Made by a program: the position numbers and the translations under genes. The notes under the pieces are model-generated. The model was not told the DNA's origin and ran no database searches. It worked only from the letters and a program-made list of their open reading frames with translations. Below, piece by piece: positions 42,098-50,776 of a stretch of DNA of 64,000 nucleotides. The stretch lies in assembly GCF_037861325.1 (NCBI RefSeq), contig NZ_JAFELW010000003.1. The stretch is one strand, 5' to 3'. Within the stretch, counting starts at the first letter, position 1; each line of letters starts with the position of its first letter. Source of the stretch: Riemerella anatipestifer_F (lineage in GTDB: Bacteria > Bacteroidota > Bacteroidia > Flavobacteriales > Weeksellaceae).

Positions 42098-42959
42098 AAA
42101 AATAGTTTATTTATTATTTCTATTGATGGTTGTGCTTTCCTGTAAAAAGGGTAAAGAAGCGGAAAACCCTCAAAAAGGAGAAATTCAGGTGGTGGCAGAC
42201 CCTTCGTTTAAAAATGTAACTGAGGCTTTGGCAGAAAGATATATGGCGTTCTATCCAGAGGCTAAGCTAGATGTTGTTTATAAGAAAGAAGATTCGGCTT
42301 TTATAGATTTGCTAGAGGGTAATGCTAGAGTGATAGTGATGTCTAGAGAGCTTACAAAAAAAGAAAAGGAGGTTTACAAAGAAAAAGTAGATTTGGAATA
42401 TAATCCAGCTAAATTTGCGGGAGATGCGGTAGTGTTTGTTGTTCCTAAAAATTCAAATAGAGAGCATATCAAAGTTTCTGAAATTAAAGAAATGCTCAAT
42501 TCTGAGTCTAAAAAATTAATATTTGATGGTACTAACGCTAGTAATCTCAATTTTATAGCACAAAAATTTAATGCTAAACCATCAGCTCTTAAATATTCTA
42601 TTATTAGAGGGAATGAAAATATTGTGAATAATATAGATAAATTTAGTGATAAAATAGGAGTGATAAGCCTTAATACAATAAGCAGGGAATTTTCTCCAGA
42701 GGCTATAGTGTTAAGAGAGAAAGTGAAAATATTACCAGTAATGGATGAAAACGGGAAGATATATAAGCCTGAACTCTCAAATATAAGGAATATGGAGTAT
42801 CCGTTCTCAAGGATTCTTTATTTCTTGACAAATGAAGGTTTTTTTGGAGTGGGAAACGGATTTATAAGATTTTCTTGTACTCAAATAGGTCAAATAGTGG
42901 TTTCTAAGCAGGGGTTACAGCCTTACAATATCTATAAAAGAGAAGTTCAAATGAGATAA
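42090..42959 (+). CDS. PstS-like substrate-binding lipoprotein
   Basis: A 289-residue lipoprotein (signal with Cys18 in MVVLSCKKG) with a periplasmic binding protein fold of the PstS phosphate type: GEIQVVADPSFKNVTEALAERY at the start, NARVIVMSRELTKKE and FAGDAVVFVVPKNS. No ABC permease or ATPase is adjacent, unlike normal phosphate transporters. Instead it sits behind the ExbB-ExbD-ExbD-TonB set and before a TPR protein. This suggests a binding role linked to outer-membrane uptake or sensing, not ABC import, but the ligand is unknown. Confidence 0.8.
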   Translation: MYKKIVYLLFLLMVVLSCKKGKEAENPQKGEIQVVADPSFKNVTEALAERYMAFYPEAKLDVVYKKEDSAFIDLLEGNARVIVMSRELTKKEKEVYKEKVDLEYNPAKFAGDAVVFVVPKNSNREHIKVSEIKEMLNSESKKLIFDGTNASNLNFIAQKFNAKPSALKYSIIRGNENIVNNIDKFSDKIGVISLNTISREFSPEAIVLREKVKILPVMDENGKIYKPELSNIRNMEYPFSRILYFLTNEGFFGVGNGFIRFSCTQIGQIVVSKQGLQPYNIYKREVQMR

Positions 42960-42980
42960 AATTCTTATATTAGCAACTCT

Positions 42981-43021
42981 TTACTTTAAAAATGGCTTGA
43001 TAGTTGTTTATAATAAAGTAA
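42981..43021 (+). promoter_or_regulatory. Competing inverted repeats before the TPR gene
   Basis: TTACTTTA (42981-42988) pairs with TAAAGTAA (43014-43021), and GGCTT (42994-42998) can pair with AAGCC (43020-43024). The two hairpins share bases, so they could be alternative structures in the leader. It could also be chance in A/T-rich DNA. Confidence 0.3.
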
Positions 43022-43043
43022 GCCAAATTAAATAACCTTAAAA

Positions 43044-44702
43044 ATGAAAAATATAAAAATGACAAAGAAAATGGTATTAGGTGCTGCGGCCGCTTTTATG
43101 TTCGGTTTTGCAGGTGCACAGACAGTAGAAGAAGGTCTCCAGAATATGGATGCTCATAAATATGCAAAAGCAAAAGAAGTGTTCAATCAGTTACTTCAGA
43201 AATCTCCTTCTGCTGAAAATTATTTTTATTTAGGAAACATTTATTTAACTCAATACGAACCTAATTTTGATAAAGCTAAAGAATACTTTGATAAAGGTTT
43301 GGCTTTAGATAAAAAAGCATATTTAGATAGAATAGGCTTGGCTTCTATTAAGTTAGGAAAGGGAAATAAATCTGCAATTAACGAAATACAGGAAATTGTA
43401 AATGATTCTAAAGGAAAAGATCCTGAGGTATTATTTAGAGCAGGTGAGGCTCTTACAATGTTTGAGAATAATAATGCTCCAGATTTAGCTGTAGAATTTA
43501 TTAGTCAGGCTATAGAAAAAGCAGGAAAGAAAGGTAATGTGCCTGCTAATTATTATTATTCTTTAGGAGACGCTTATCGTCTTAAAAAAGATGCTGGTAA
43601 AGCGATGTCTGCTTATGATAAAGCAGCGGTAGTAGCTAGAAATAAAGCATCCGTATTTACTAGAATGGCGACTTTGTGGATGGCTGCTAATCAGTGGCAA
43701 TTAGCAACAGATAACCTTAACAAAGCTATAGCGGTAGACCCTACCTATGCTCCAGCATATAAGGCTCTTGCTAATTATAACATCAGATATCAAAAGCATG
43801 ATGCGGCGGCAAGTAATTTGTTGAATTATCTTAAATATGCTGATGAAGACCCTGTAACGATGTTAGAGGTATCCAAGCTTTATTTCGCAAATGGAAACTA
43901 TACAGAATCTAGAGAAGTTTTAGATAAGGTTTTTAATAAAGTTGAAGATGTTATTAAGTACAAGCTCAATGCCTATCTCTTATATGGAGAGCAAAAGTAT
44001 GATGAGGCTAAACAAAATCTAGATACATTTATTTCTAAGGCAGATGCATCTAGAGTACTGCCTGCAGACCAAGGTTTATTAGGGTTAATCTACGCAGGGC
44101 AATCTCAAAAAGCACAGGATGAGTCAACAAAGGCTAATCTTATGAAAATGTCTAGCGAAAAAATAGCAATCGCGAAGGCAGCAAAAGATGAAACTATGCA
44201 ATGGGATGCAGAGTTGGCTAAAATTATGGCAGGAGGAGTTGATCTTAAAAAAGCAGCAGAAGCAGGTCCTACTAATCCAGAAATAGAAGCATTGAAGAAA
44301 ACCATTGCTGCAGACCCTAAAAATACAGACAATATTTATAAGTTAGCGATGGCTTATCAAGAGGCTAAAAACTGGAATGGAGCAGCTTATACTTGGCAGA
44401 ATATGATAGATTTAATTCCTGACTGGGCTCCAGCTTATTATAGCCAAGGATATGCGTATCAACAAGCGGGTAATAATGAGTTAGCTAAAGTTTCTTATCA
44501 GACTTATATAGATAATATGAATAAGAAACCTACAGAGGAACAAATGCAAGGTAAAGAAACACTTTCTTATGCTTATTTCGCAGTAGCTTATTTAGAAAAA
44601 GATAAAAATAAAGAGAAGGCTAAAGAATATGCATTGAAATCTGTTCAGCTAAACCCTGAGTATAAAGATGCTCAAAATTTATTGAAATTACTTAGCCAAT
44701 AA
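43044..44702 (+). CDS. Periplasmic tetratricopeptide-repeat protein
   Basis: A 552-residue protein with a signal peptide (about 1-25, ending FGFAGAQT) and many TPR units from residue 30 to the end, e.g. AENYFYLGNIYLTQYEP and YAPAYKALANYNIRYQKHDAA. Such repeats make a scaffold that binds peptides or proteins. It follows the PstS-like lipoprotein by 84 nt in the same direction, and it ends in a terminator. The partner may be the TonB cluster or the lipoprotein. Specific role unknown. Confidence 0.82.
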   Translation: MKNIKMTKKMVLGAAAAFMFGFAGAQTVEEGLQNMDAHKYAKAKEVFNQLLQKSPSAENYFYLGNIYLTQYEPNFDKAKEYFDKGLALDKKAYLDRIGLASIKLGKGNKSAINEIQEIVNDSKGKDPEVLFRAGEALTMFENNNAPDLAVEFISQAIEKAGKKGNVPANYYYSLGDAYRLKKDAGKAMSAYDKAAVVARNKASVFTRMATLWMAANQWQLATDNLNKAIAVDPTYAPAYKALANYNIRYQKHDAAASNLLNYLKYADEDPVTMLEVSKLYFANGNYTESREVLDKVFNKVEDVIKYKLNAYLLYGEQKYDEAKQNLDTFISKADASRVLPADQGLLGLIYAGQSQKAQDESTKANLMKMSSEKIAIAKAAKDETMQWDAELAKIMAGGVDLKKAAEAGPTNPEIEALKKTIAADPKNTDNIYKLAMAYQEAKNWNGAAYTWQNMIDLIPDWAPAYYSQGYAYQQAGNNELAKVSYQTYIDNMNKKPTEEQMQGKETLSYAYFAVAYLEKDKNKEKAKEYALKSVQLNPEYKDAQNLLKLLSQ

Positions 44703-44732
44703 TTAGTGTTTTTTAATATTTAATTGATTATA

Positions 44733-44774
44733 AATAAGAGTTTCTTAGTTTATTAAGAAGCTCTTATTTTTTAG
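44733..44774 (+). terminator. Terminator of the TPR gene
   Basis: AATAAGAGTTTCTTA (44733-44747) pairs with TAAGAAGCTCTTATT (44754-44768) with a small internal mismatch and is followed by a T-run. Confidence 0.85.
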
Positions 44775-44783
44775 AATAAACCT

Positions 44784-44791
44784 TATATTTG
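44784..44791 (+). promoter_or_regulatory. -7 element 4 nt before bshB1
   Basis: TATATTTG ends 4 nt before ATG 44796, again implying almost no 5' leader. Confidence 0.5.
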
Positions 44792-44795
44792 TACT

Positions 44796-45515
44796 ATGAA
44801 AGTAGATATTTTAGCCATTGGAGCACATCCTGATGATGTTGAGCTAGGGTGTGGTGGAACTTTAGCCAAGTTTATTTCTCAAGGTAAAAAAGTAGCGATA
44901 GTAGACTTAACAGAAGGAGAATTAGGTACGAGAGGGACAAATGAAACTAGAGCAAAAGAAGCTAAAAGAGCATCAAATATTTTAGGGGTTATGGCACGAG
45001 AAAACTTGGGCATGAAAGATGGTTTTCTTAGTAATACAGAAGAGTATCAAATGCGTATTGTAAAGATGGTAAGGAAATATCAGCCTGAAATTATTTTTGC
45101 AAATGCAATAGATGATCGCCACCCAGATCATGCAAAAGCGGCTAAGTTGGTTTCAGATGCTTGTTTTTTATCAGGTCTTATTAAAATTGAAACGGTTGAT
45201 ACTGGTGAAACTCAGCCAGTATGGAGACCTAAGCATATCTTTAACTATATACAATGGAAGTCTATAAAGCCTGATTTTGTGGTAGATATATCTGATTTTA
45301 TGGATAAAAAGATTGAGGCTTGTTTAGCGTACGAAACGCAATTTTATAATCCTAATTCGGAAGAACCGATGACTCCAATCTCTACTAAAGATTTTTTGGA
45401 AAGTCTTACTTATAGAGCTCAGGATTTAGGGAGGTTGTCTGGAGTGTCTTACGCGGAAGGATTTACTTCCGAAAAGCTGATTGCTTTTAAAAATTTTGAT
45501 TCAATAATTTTGTAA
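44796..45515 (+). CDS. bshB1: Bacillithiol biosynthesis deacetylase BshB1
   Basis: A 239-residue zinc deacetylase of the LmbE/PIG-L fold that removes the acetyl group from GlcNAc-malate in bacillithiol synthesis. Seen: IGAHPDDVELGCGGTL with His11 and Asp13/Asp14, the EGELGTRG segment, a second zinc His in DDRHPDHAKAA, and the BshB1-like SGVSYAEGFTSEKLIAF end. Other bsh genes are not in the window. It is followed at once by the tRNA-His promoter, whose -33 box overlaps its stop codon. Confidence 0.92.
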   Translation: MKVDILAIGAHPDDVELGCGGTLAKFISQGKKVAIVDLTEGELGTRGTNETRAKEAKRASNILGVMARENLGMKDGFLSNTEEYQMRIVKMVRKYQPEIIFANAIDDRHPDHAKAAKLVSDACFLSGLIKIETVDTGETQPVWRPKHIFNYIQWKSIKPDFVVDISDFMDKKIEACLAYETQFYNPNSEEPMTPISTKDFLESLTYRAQDLGRLSGVSYAEGFTSEKLIAFKNFDSIIL

Positions 45516-45539
45516 ATAGATAAAATATTTCTATATTTG
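45509..45539 (+). promoter_or_regulatory. Promoter of tRNA-His
   Basis: TTTG at 45509-45512, 19 nt, TATATTTG at 45532-45539; the tRNA begins 13 nt further on. A full consensus match that overlaps the bshB1 end. Confidence 0.72.
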
Positions 45540-45552
45540 CACCCACAAAATG

Positions 45553-45626
45553 GTGATTGTAGCTCAGTTGGTTAGAGCGTCAGATTGTGGTCCTGAAGGT
45601 CGCCGGTTCGATCCCGGTCAGTCACC
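45553..45626 (+). tRNA. tRNA-His (anticodon GTG)
   Basis: A 74-nt cloverleaf: acceptor GTGATTG/CAGTCAC, D-arm GCTC/GAGC, anticodon loop TTGTGGT with GTG (His), T-arm GCCGG-TTCGATC-CCGGT. A G lies just before (45552), the extra G-1 that His tRNAs need. Discriminator C follows and CCA is not encoded, so it is added later. The lowest anticodon-stem pair is A-C, a small oddity. Promoter at 45509-45539, terminator at 45636. Confidence 0.95.
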
Positions 45627-45635
45627 CTAACAAAA

Positions 45636-45665
45636 AAAACATCTACTTATGTAGATGTTTTTGTT
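45636..45665 (+). terminator. Terminator of tRNA-His
   Basis: AAAACATCTAC (45636-45646) pairs with GTAGATGTTTT (45651-45661), loop TTAT, followed by T-rich DNA. Confidence 0.85.
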
Positions 45666-45683
45666 TTTATGAAGTTTATGTTT

Positions 45684-46022
45684 TTAAATCTCCTCGTGGT
45701 TGTCTAAGGTGTAATTTCTTCCTTTGAAATCTTTATCGTGTTTTTCAGAGATTACATCCTCTCCTTTTTCACTAATAATAAACTCTGACGCTTCATTAAA
45801 CATTTCAGAAAAGTTTTTGAAATCCTCTTTATAAAGGTAAATCTTATGCTTTTCGAATGTGGCCTCGCCTCCATCTTGGAAGTGTTTCTTACTTTCGGTA
45901 ATGGTAAGATAATAGTCTCCAGCTTTCGTCTCACGAACATCAAAGAAATAGGTTCTTCTTCCTGCTTTTAACACTCTAGTGAAAATTTCATTTTCATTTC
46001 GTTTTTCCTTGTAATCACTCAT
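45684..46022 (-). CDS. DUF3276 / PUR-family nucleic-acid-binding protein
   Basis: A 112-residue protein of the bacterial PUR-alpha family (DUF3276), small homodimers that bind single-stranded DNA or RNA. Seen: EIFTRVLKAGRRTYFFDVRETK and GDYYLTITESKK, the PUR-repeat strand pairs, and HKIYLYKEDFKNFSEMFNEASEFI. The acidic end (KHDKDFKGRNYTLDNHEEI) is typical. Driven by a full consensus promoter at 46052-46082, so it is probably well expressed. Single gene. Confidence 0.85.
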   Translation of the reverse strand: MSDYKEKRNENEIFTRVLKAGRRTYFFDVRETKAGDYYLTITESKKHFQDGGEATFEKHKIYLYKEDFKNFSEMFNEASEFIISEKGEDVISEKHDKDFKGRNYTLDNHEEI

Positions 46023-46051
46023 TTCATCTATTTTTTAGAAATCTTAGGTAA

Positions 46052-46082
46052 CAAATATAAAATAAATCTGCTAATCATCAAA
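46052..46082 (-). promoter_or_regulatory. Promoter of the PUR-family gene
   Basis: On the minus strand: TTTG (46079-46082), 19 nt, TATATTTG (46052-46059), then 29 nt to ATG 46022. Full consensus match. Confidence 0.72.
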
Positions 46083-46212
46083 GGATTATTTAAAAACTTT
46101 AATTTTATGTTTTACTTTTTGTTAATCAGTGTTTTATGTGTTTTTGTATCTGCTTTTATAAAGTTTTTTCTCTTTTTTGAGAGTGTCAAAAAGTAACATA
46201 AGATATTGAAAA

Positions 46213-47877
46213 TTAGTTGCTCGGAGAAAGATGTAATGTATGATGTGCATTTTTAGCACTAGATGTACGATGAGTGATAATGATTCTGGTACACTCCGTT
46301 TCTAGGTTTTCTAGATTTTTTAGAATGTTTTCTTCTGTTTCTGTGTCTAGTGCAGAAAGACTATCATCAAATATAAGTATGGTAGGCTTCTTTATAAGGG
46401 CTCTAGCGATGCAAATTCTTTGTTTTTGTCCTCCAGATAGCATTACCCCCCTTTCTCCTACCATAGTTTGATACTGGTCTTTAAATTCAATGATATTTTT
46501 ATGAATATCGGCTTTTTTAGCGTATTCTTCAATGGTTTCTATGTTGGGGTTATCTATGGCAAAGCCTATATTGTTCTCGATGGTGTCAGAAAACAAGTAA
46601 CTTTCTTGTGGAATGTAGCCCAAAGCATTTCTGTAAACCTCTAGATTGTGCTCTTTTAAATTGATGCCATCTATGAAAATATCTCCTTCGTCTGGGTCTA
46701 TTAATCGGCAAAGAAGAAGAGCTATGGTAGATTTTCCGGTGCCTGTTTTCCCCATGATGGCAAGAGATTCTCCTGCTTTTATTTTAAAGCTAATATTATT
46801 TAATGCTTTAATGCCTGTGTTAGGGTATGTGTAACTCACATTACGAAATTCTATATCTCCTTTTATACTATAATGATTTTTATTTTTATTAGTAATCTCA
46901 GATTTTTTGTCAAGAAACTCATTGAGCCTTTGCATAGAGGCGGCAGCTCTTTGGTTTACCGAGGTTACCCAGCCTACTAGAGAAAAAGGCCATATAAGGA
47001 TATTGATATACATGAAGAAATCTGCAATGGCACCTATGCTCATTTCTCCTTTTATGTATTTTTGTCCTCCAATGTATAGTATAATAATATTGAGTAAACC
47101 AATGACTAGTAATATTATCGTGAAAAAATAGGCTTCTGTTTTGGCAAGATCTAATGCTTTTTCTTGATAGTGTTTTACCTTAGTATTGTAATTTTGTTGA
47201 ATGTACTTTTCCTTATTGAAAAACTTTATGACTCTAATACCAGAAAAGCTGTCCTGTACAAATGTAGAAATAGCGGATTGGCTTTTCTGCATGATTTTAG
47301 ACTTTTTATTGATAATAGAACTTACTTTATAAATAGTGAATGAAAGTATAGGTAAGGGAAGAAGAGTCCAAAGAGTCATTTGTAGATTGGTTTGGAACAT
47401 ATATACACTCGTGATAATGAGTAGTATCACCAAGTTGATGACATACATAATCCCAGGACCTAGATACATTCTTACTGCAACGACATCTTCACTTAGTCGA
47501 TTAAGCAAATCTCCTATAGTGGTAGATTTGTATTGAGTTAAAGATAATTTTTCATACTGTCGGTAGATGTTATTTTTTAGTTCATATTCTATTTTTCTAG
47601 ATGCCACAATAATGGTTTGTCTCATCATAAATCTAAATATGCCAGACAGTACAGAGGCTCCTATGATGATACTTCCGTTAATTAAAAGTGTGCGAAAAAG
47701 AACCTCTTGGGTAGTGTCTTTTTGAGATATGACCTCTTGAATAATATCCACAGTTTTGCCTATAAACTGAATTTGGTAGATGGCAAAGAAGTTACTTGCT
47801 ATAATGAAAAAAATTCCCCAAGAAAGAAGTTTCTTGTGTTTCCAAAAATAAGGGTTAAGTGTTTTTAGTGAGCTCAT
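46213..47877 (-). CDS. ABC exporter, MsbA-like half-transporter
   Basis: A 554-residue protein with a six-helix membrane domain (about 15-310) fused to an ATPase domain (about 330-554). Seen: Walker A GKTGTGKST, LSGGQKQRICIARAL signature, Walker B ILIFDDSLSALD and the switch His in IITHRTSS. It would work as a homodimer. MsbA-like proteins move lipid A, other lipids or peptides; the substrate cannot be told. The first codon lies 8 nt after a -7 box. Confidence 0.9.
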   Translation of the reverse strand: MSSLKTLNPYFWKHKKLLSWGIFFIIASNFFAIYQIQFIGKTVDIIQEVISQKDTTQEVLFRTLLINGSIIIGASVLSGIFRFMMRQTIIVASRKIEYELKNNIYRQYEKLSLTQYKSTTIGDLLNRLSEDVVAVRMYLGPGIMYVINLVILLIITSVYMFQTNLQMTLWTLLPLPILSFTIYKVSSIINKKSKIMQKSQSAISTFVQDSFSGIRVIKFFNKEKYIQQNYNTKVKHYQEKALDLAKTEAYFFTIILLVIGLLNIIILYIGGQKYIKGEMSIGAIADFFMYINILIWPFSLVGWVTSVNQRAAASMQRLNEFLDKKSEITNKNKNHYSIKGDIEFRNVSYTYPNTGIKALNNISFKIKAGESLAIMGKTGTGKSTIALLLCRLIDPDEGDIFIDGINLKEHNLEVYRNALGYIPQESYLFSDTIENNIGFAIDNPNIETIEEYAKKADIHKNIIEFKDQYQTMVGERGVMLSGGQKQRICIARALIKKPTILIFDDSLSALDTETEENILKNLENLETECTRIIITHRTSSAKNAHHTLHLSPSN

Positions 47878-47885
47878 TTATGTGG

Positions 47886-47893
47886 CAAAAATA
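47886..47893 (-). promoter_or_regulatory. -7 element of the ABC exporter gene
   Basis: TATTTTTG on the minus strand, 8 nt upstream of ATG 47877; the leader would be about 3 nt. Confidence 0.4.
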
Positions 47894-48012
47894 GATAAAA
47901 AATGATGATAAAAACGATTTTTTTTGCATGTTTAAATTTGATGGTAAATGGTGTTTTTTTATAAATATTATGTATTGTATATTTTTTTATTTTATTTTAT
48001 TTGTTATAATAT

Positions 48013-48042
48013 TTTGTTTTTGTTGTAAAAAATATATATTTG
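48013..48042 (+). promoter_or_regulatory. Promoter of the subtilase gene
   Basis: TTTG at 48013-48016, 18 nt, TATATTTG at 48035-48042. Spacing is 1 nt shorter than usual. ATG 48067 follows after 24 nt. Confidence 0.5.
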
Positions 48043-48066
48043 AGCTGTTTAATAAAACTTATAAAA

Positions 48067-50703
48067 ATGAAAAAGAAAGTATTATTTACGGGGGCTTTTA
48101 CATTAGGAGTGTCTGTGTTTTTCTTTGCTCAAACAGAGCAACAGCGATTAAAAATCGCTAAAGAGTATAACCAGCAAAAACTGGATAGAATTGTTGATGA
48201 GAGTAAACTTAAAGAACAAAAACAAAAAGCTGAATTAGCCGAGTTTTTGAAGACAAATAATTTACCATTGAAGATTCAACATAAGGAAGGTGGGACATCA
48301 GAGCTTATTAGGGTAGAGAATGGAGTTCCTATTTACTTTACTAACAATAATGTGGCAGCAGCTAAGTCTACTAGAGCAAACCATTTAAATACAGGAGGTA
48401 GTTTGGGGTTGCAGTTAGATGGTCAAGGTATGACGGCTTATGTATGGGACGCAGGAAGTGTAAGACCTTCTCATAGAGAGTTTGGTAATAGAGTTACGGT
48501 AGGAGATGGGGCTAGTTATAATGGCGATAACCATTCTACGCATGTAGGAGGAACTATTGCAGCGGCAGGTGTTTCGGCAGCAGCTAAGGGTATGGCGAGC
48601 AAGGCTTTGATTCGTTCTTATGATTGGTCATCAGACTACTCTGAAGCAAGTACAGCGGCGAGAGCAGGTATGTTGTTGAGTAATCATTCATACGGATATA
48701 ATTCACTATCTCTTCCAGATTGGTATTTTGGAGCTTATATAGGAGAGTCCGCAGATTGGGATAGATTGATGTATAGTGCACCTTACTATTTGATGTGTGT
48801 GGCGGCGGGTAATGATGGCTCTAACTATGGTTATAACGAAACAACAGGCAAGTATGAGTTGCTAAATGCAAGTCCGTTAGGGGGAGCAACTAATGATTAT
48901 GATAAATTGACAGGGCATGCAACGTCTAAAAATGCATTGGTGGTGGCTAATGCTAATGATGCTAGTGTGGATGCTCAAGGTAATTTATTATCTCCTGTAA
49001 CTATTGCAGCGTCTAGTAGCCAAGGACCTACTGATGATTTGAGAGTTAAGCCAGATATTTCTGGGAATGGTGTGTTGCTTTATTCTCCTGTGGCGTATGT
49101 ATCTGCCAATGGTACTAAAACCTACGGAGACGCATACTATGATAGTTACACTGGAACTTCTATGGCAACACCTAATGTTATGGGGTCTCTACTTTTGGTT
49201 CAGCAACATTATAACAATAAAGAAGGACAGTTTATGTTAGGAGCTCAGCTTAAAGGCTTGGCGTTACATACTGCAGATGATGCAGGTATGGAGGGACCTG
49301 ATGCAAACTTTGGTTGGGGATTACTTAATGTAAAGAAAATGGTAGAGGCAATTGATGCTAGAGGAACTTCTTCTTCAATAGAAAATTTAAGTTTGGCCAA
49401 TGGAGCATCTTATACTAAAAAGGTAGTTTCTGACGGAGTTACACCTATTAAAGTGTCTATTTCTTGGTATGATCCTGCGGGGACAGTTCAAACCTCTTCG
49501 GAGCTAAATGGAAGTACAAAAAGATTGGTTAATGATTTGGACTTAAGAGTAACATCTTCTAATGGTACTACTTATTTCCCTTGGGCTCTTACTTCTAGGA
49601 ATACTAATGCGAAAAGAGATAATAATAGCGATAATTTTGAGAGAGTTGATTTAGGGGTTGTTCCTGCAGGGGAATATACGGTAAGAGTTTCTCATAAAGG
49701 AACATTGACTAACTCTAGTCAAAACTATACTCTAATAGTTACTGGAGCTAATGAAGGGGGAACAACAACGCCGACGCCAACACCTACAGTGTGTGGAGAC
49801 CCATCTAATATGACGGTAAGTGATGTTACTACATCTACGGCTAGAGTTTCTTGGACGGCAAGCTCTTCGGCTAATGTAAACTATACATTGCAGTATAAAT
49901 TAGCATCTAGCTCTTCTTGGGTGGATTTAACTACTACAACATCAACAACTGTTTCTCTTACAAGTCTTTTAGCAGATACAGCTTATGATTTGAGAGTGAG
50001 AACTAATTGCTCTTCAACTTCTATGAGTAATTATGCAGCTGCTTCGTTTAGAACATCAAGTGCTGCGGTAACCACTTGTAATGGTGCTTATGAGCCTAAT
50101 AATACATTCTCTGCTGCAACTAGAATTACGGCGTTGAATAGAGATTATAATGCAGCAATAGAGACAACTACAGATAGAGATTATTATGTGTTAACTACAA
50201 GTACTGCAGGTTATGTTACAGTAAAGTTAAGTGGATTAACTCATGATATAGATTTAAGATTGTACAATAGTGCAGGAACTCAAATTAGGTCATCTCTTAA
50301 CTCTGGAACAAAATCTGAGTTGATACAAACTTATTTGGCGGCAGGTACTTATTATATGTTAGTGAGTCCATATTCAGGTTCTAGTCCTAACTCTTGCTAT
50401 ACATTAAGGTTAGAGCCAGGTTATACTAGTTTCGCTGAGGGTGCTTCTGATATGGTGTCTAGCAATAATGACTTTAAAGTTTATCCTAACCCGGTAACAG
50501 ATGTGGCTTATGTAGATGTTCCTGAAAAACTGTCTAAAAATGCGACTATAAAAGTATATGATATGACAGGGCGTATGGTTGTAGAAACTAAAGCTGAGGC
50601 TGGAGTTAATAAACTTAATGTTTCAAAGCTTGCGACAGGTGCTTATATAGTGAATGTAGAAAATGATTTAGAAACAGTTTCTACTAAATTTATCAAGAAA
50701 TAA
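48067..50703 (+). CDS. Secreted subtilase (S8) with T9SS sorting tail
   Basis: An 878-residue exported protease. Order: signal peptide (1-21, ending FFFAQ), a propeptide-like helical part (about 22-100), the S8 domain with Asp128 (VWDAG), His156 (DNHSTHVGGT), oxyanion Asn249 (AAGND) and Ser365 (GTSMATP), a jelly-roll region, one fibronectin III domain (about 575-670), a PPC domain (about 680-785), and a C-terminal type IX secretion signal (about 800-878, KVYPNPVTDVAYVDVP, ending VSTKFIKK). It would cross the outer membrane through the T9SS. Single gene with its own terminator. Confidence 0.93.
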   Translation: MKKKVLFTGAFTLGVSVFFFAQTEQQRLKIAKEYNQQKLDRIVDESKLKEQKQKAELAEFLKTNNLPLKIQHKEGGTSELIRVENGVPIYFTNNNVAAAKSTRANHLNTGGSLGLQLDGQGMTAYVWDAGSVRPSHREFGNRVTVGDGASYNGDNHSTHVGGTIAAAGVSAAAKGMASKALIRSYDWSSDYSEASTAARAGMLLSNHSYGYNSLSLPDWYFGAYIGESADWDRLMYSAPYYLMCVAAGNDGSNYGYNETTGKYELLNASPLGGATNDYDKLTGHATSKNALVVANANDASVDAQGNLLSPVTIAASSSQGPTDDLRVKPDISGNGVLLYSPVAYVSANGTKTYGDAYYDSYTGTSMATPNVMGSLLLVQQHYNNKEGQFMLGAQLKGLALHTADDAGMEGPDANFGWGLLNVKKMVEAIDARGTSSSIENLSLANGASYTKKVVSDGVTPIKVSISWYDPAGTVQTSSELNGSTKRLVNDLDLRVTSSNGTTYFPWALTSRNTNAKRDNNSDNFERVDLGVVPAGEYTVRVSHKGTLTNSSQNYTLIVTGANEGGTTTPTPTPTVCGDPSNMTVSDVTTSTARVSWTASSSANVNYTLQYKLASSSSWVDLTTTTSTTVSLTSLLADTAYDLRVRTNCSSTSMSNYAAASFRTSSAAVTTCNGAYEPNNTFSAATRITALNRDYNAAIETTTDRDYYVLTTSTAGYVTVKLSGLTHDIDLRLYNSAGTQIRSSLNSGTKSELIQTYLAAGTYYMLVSPYSGSSPNSCYTLRLEPGYTSFAEGASDMVSSNNDFKVYPNPVTDVAYVDVPEKLSKNATIKVYDMTGRMVVETKAEAGVNKLNVSKLATGAYIVNVENDLETVSTKFIKK

Positions 50704-50730
50704 AATATAAAACTCTTGTTAAATATAATT

Positions 50731-50758
50731 AAAGGAGACCTATTTAGGTCTCCTTTTT
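50731..50758. terminator. Bidirectional terminator between the subtilase and the porin-like gene
   Basis: AAAGGAGACCT (50731-50741) pairs with AGGTCTCCTTT (50746-50756), loop ATTT, T-run on both sides. Confidence 0.88.
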
Positions 50759-50776
50759 TATGGATTGTGTTGAGTT

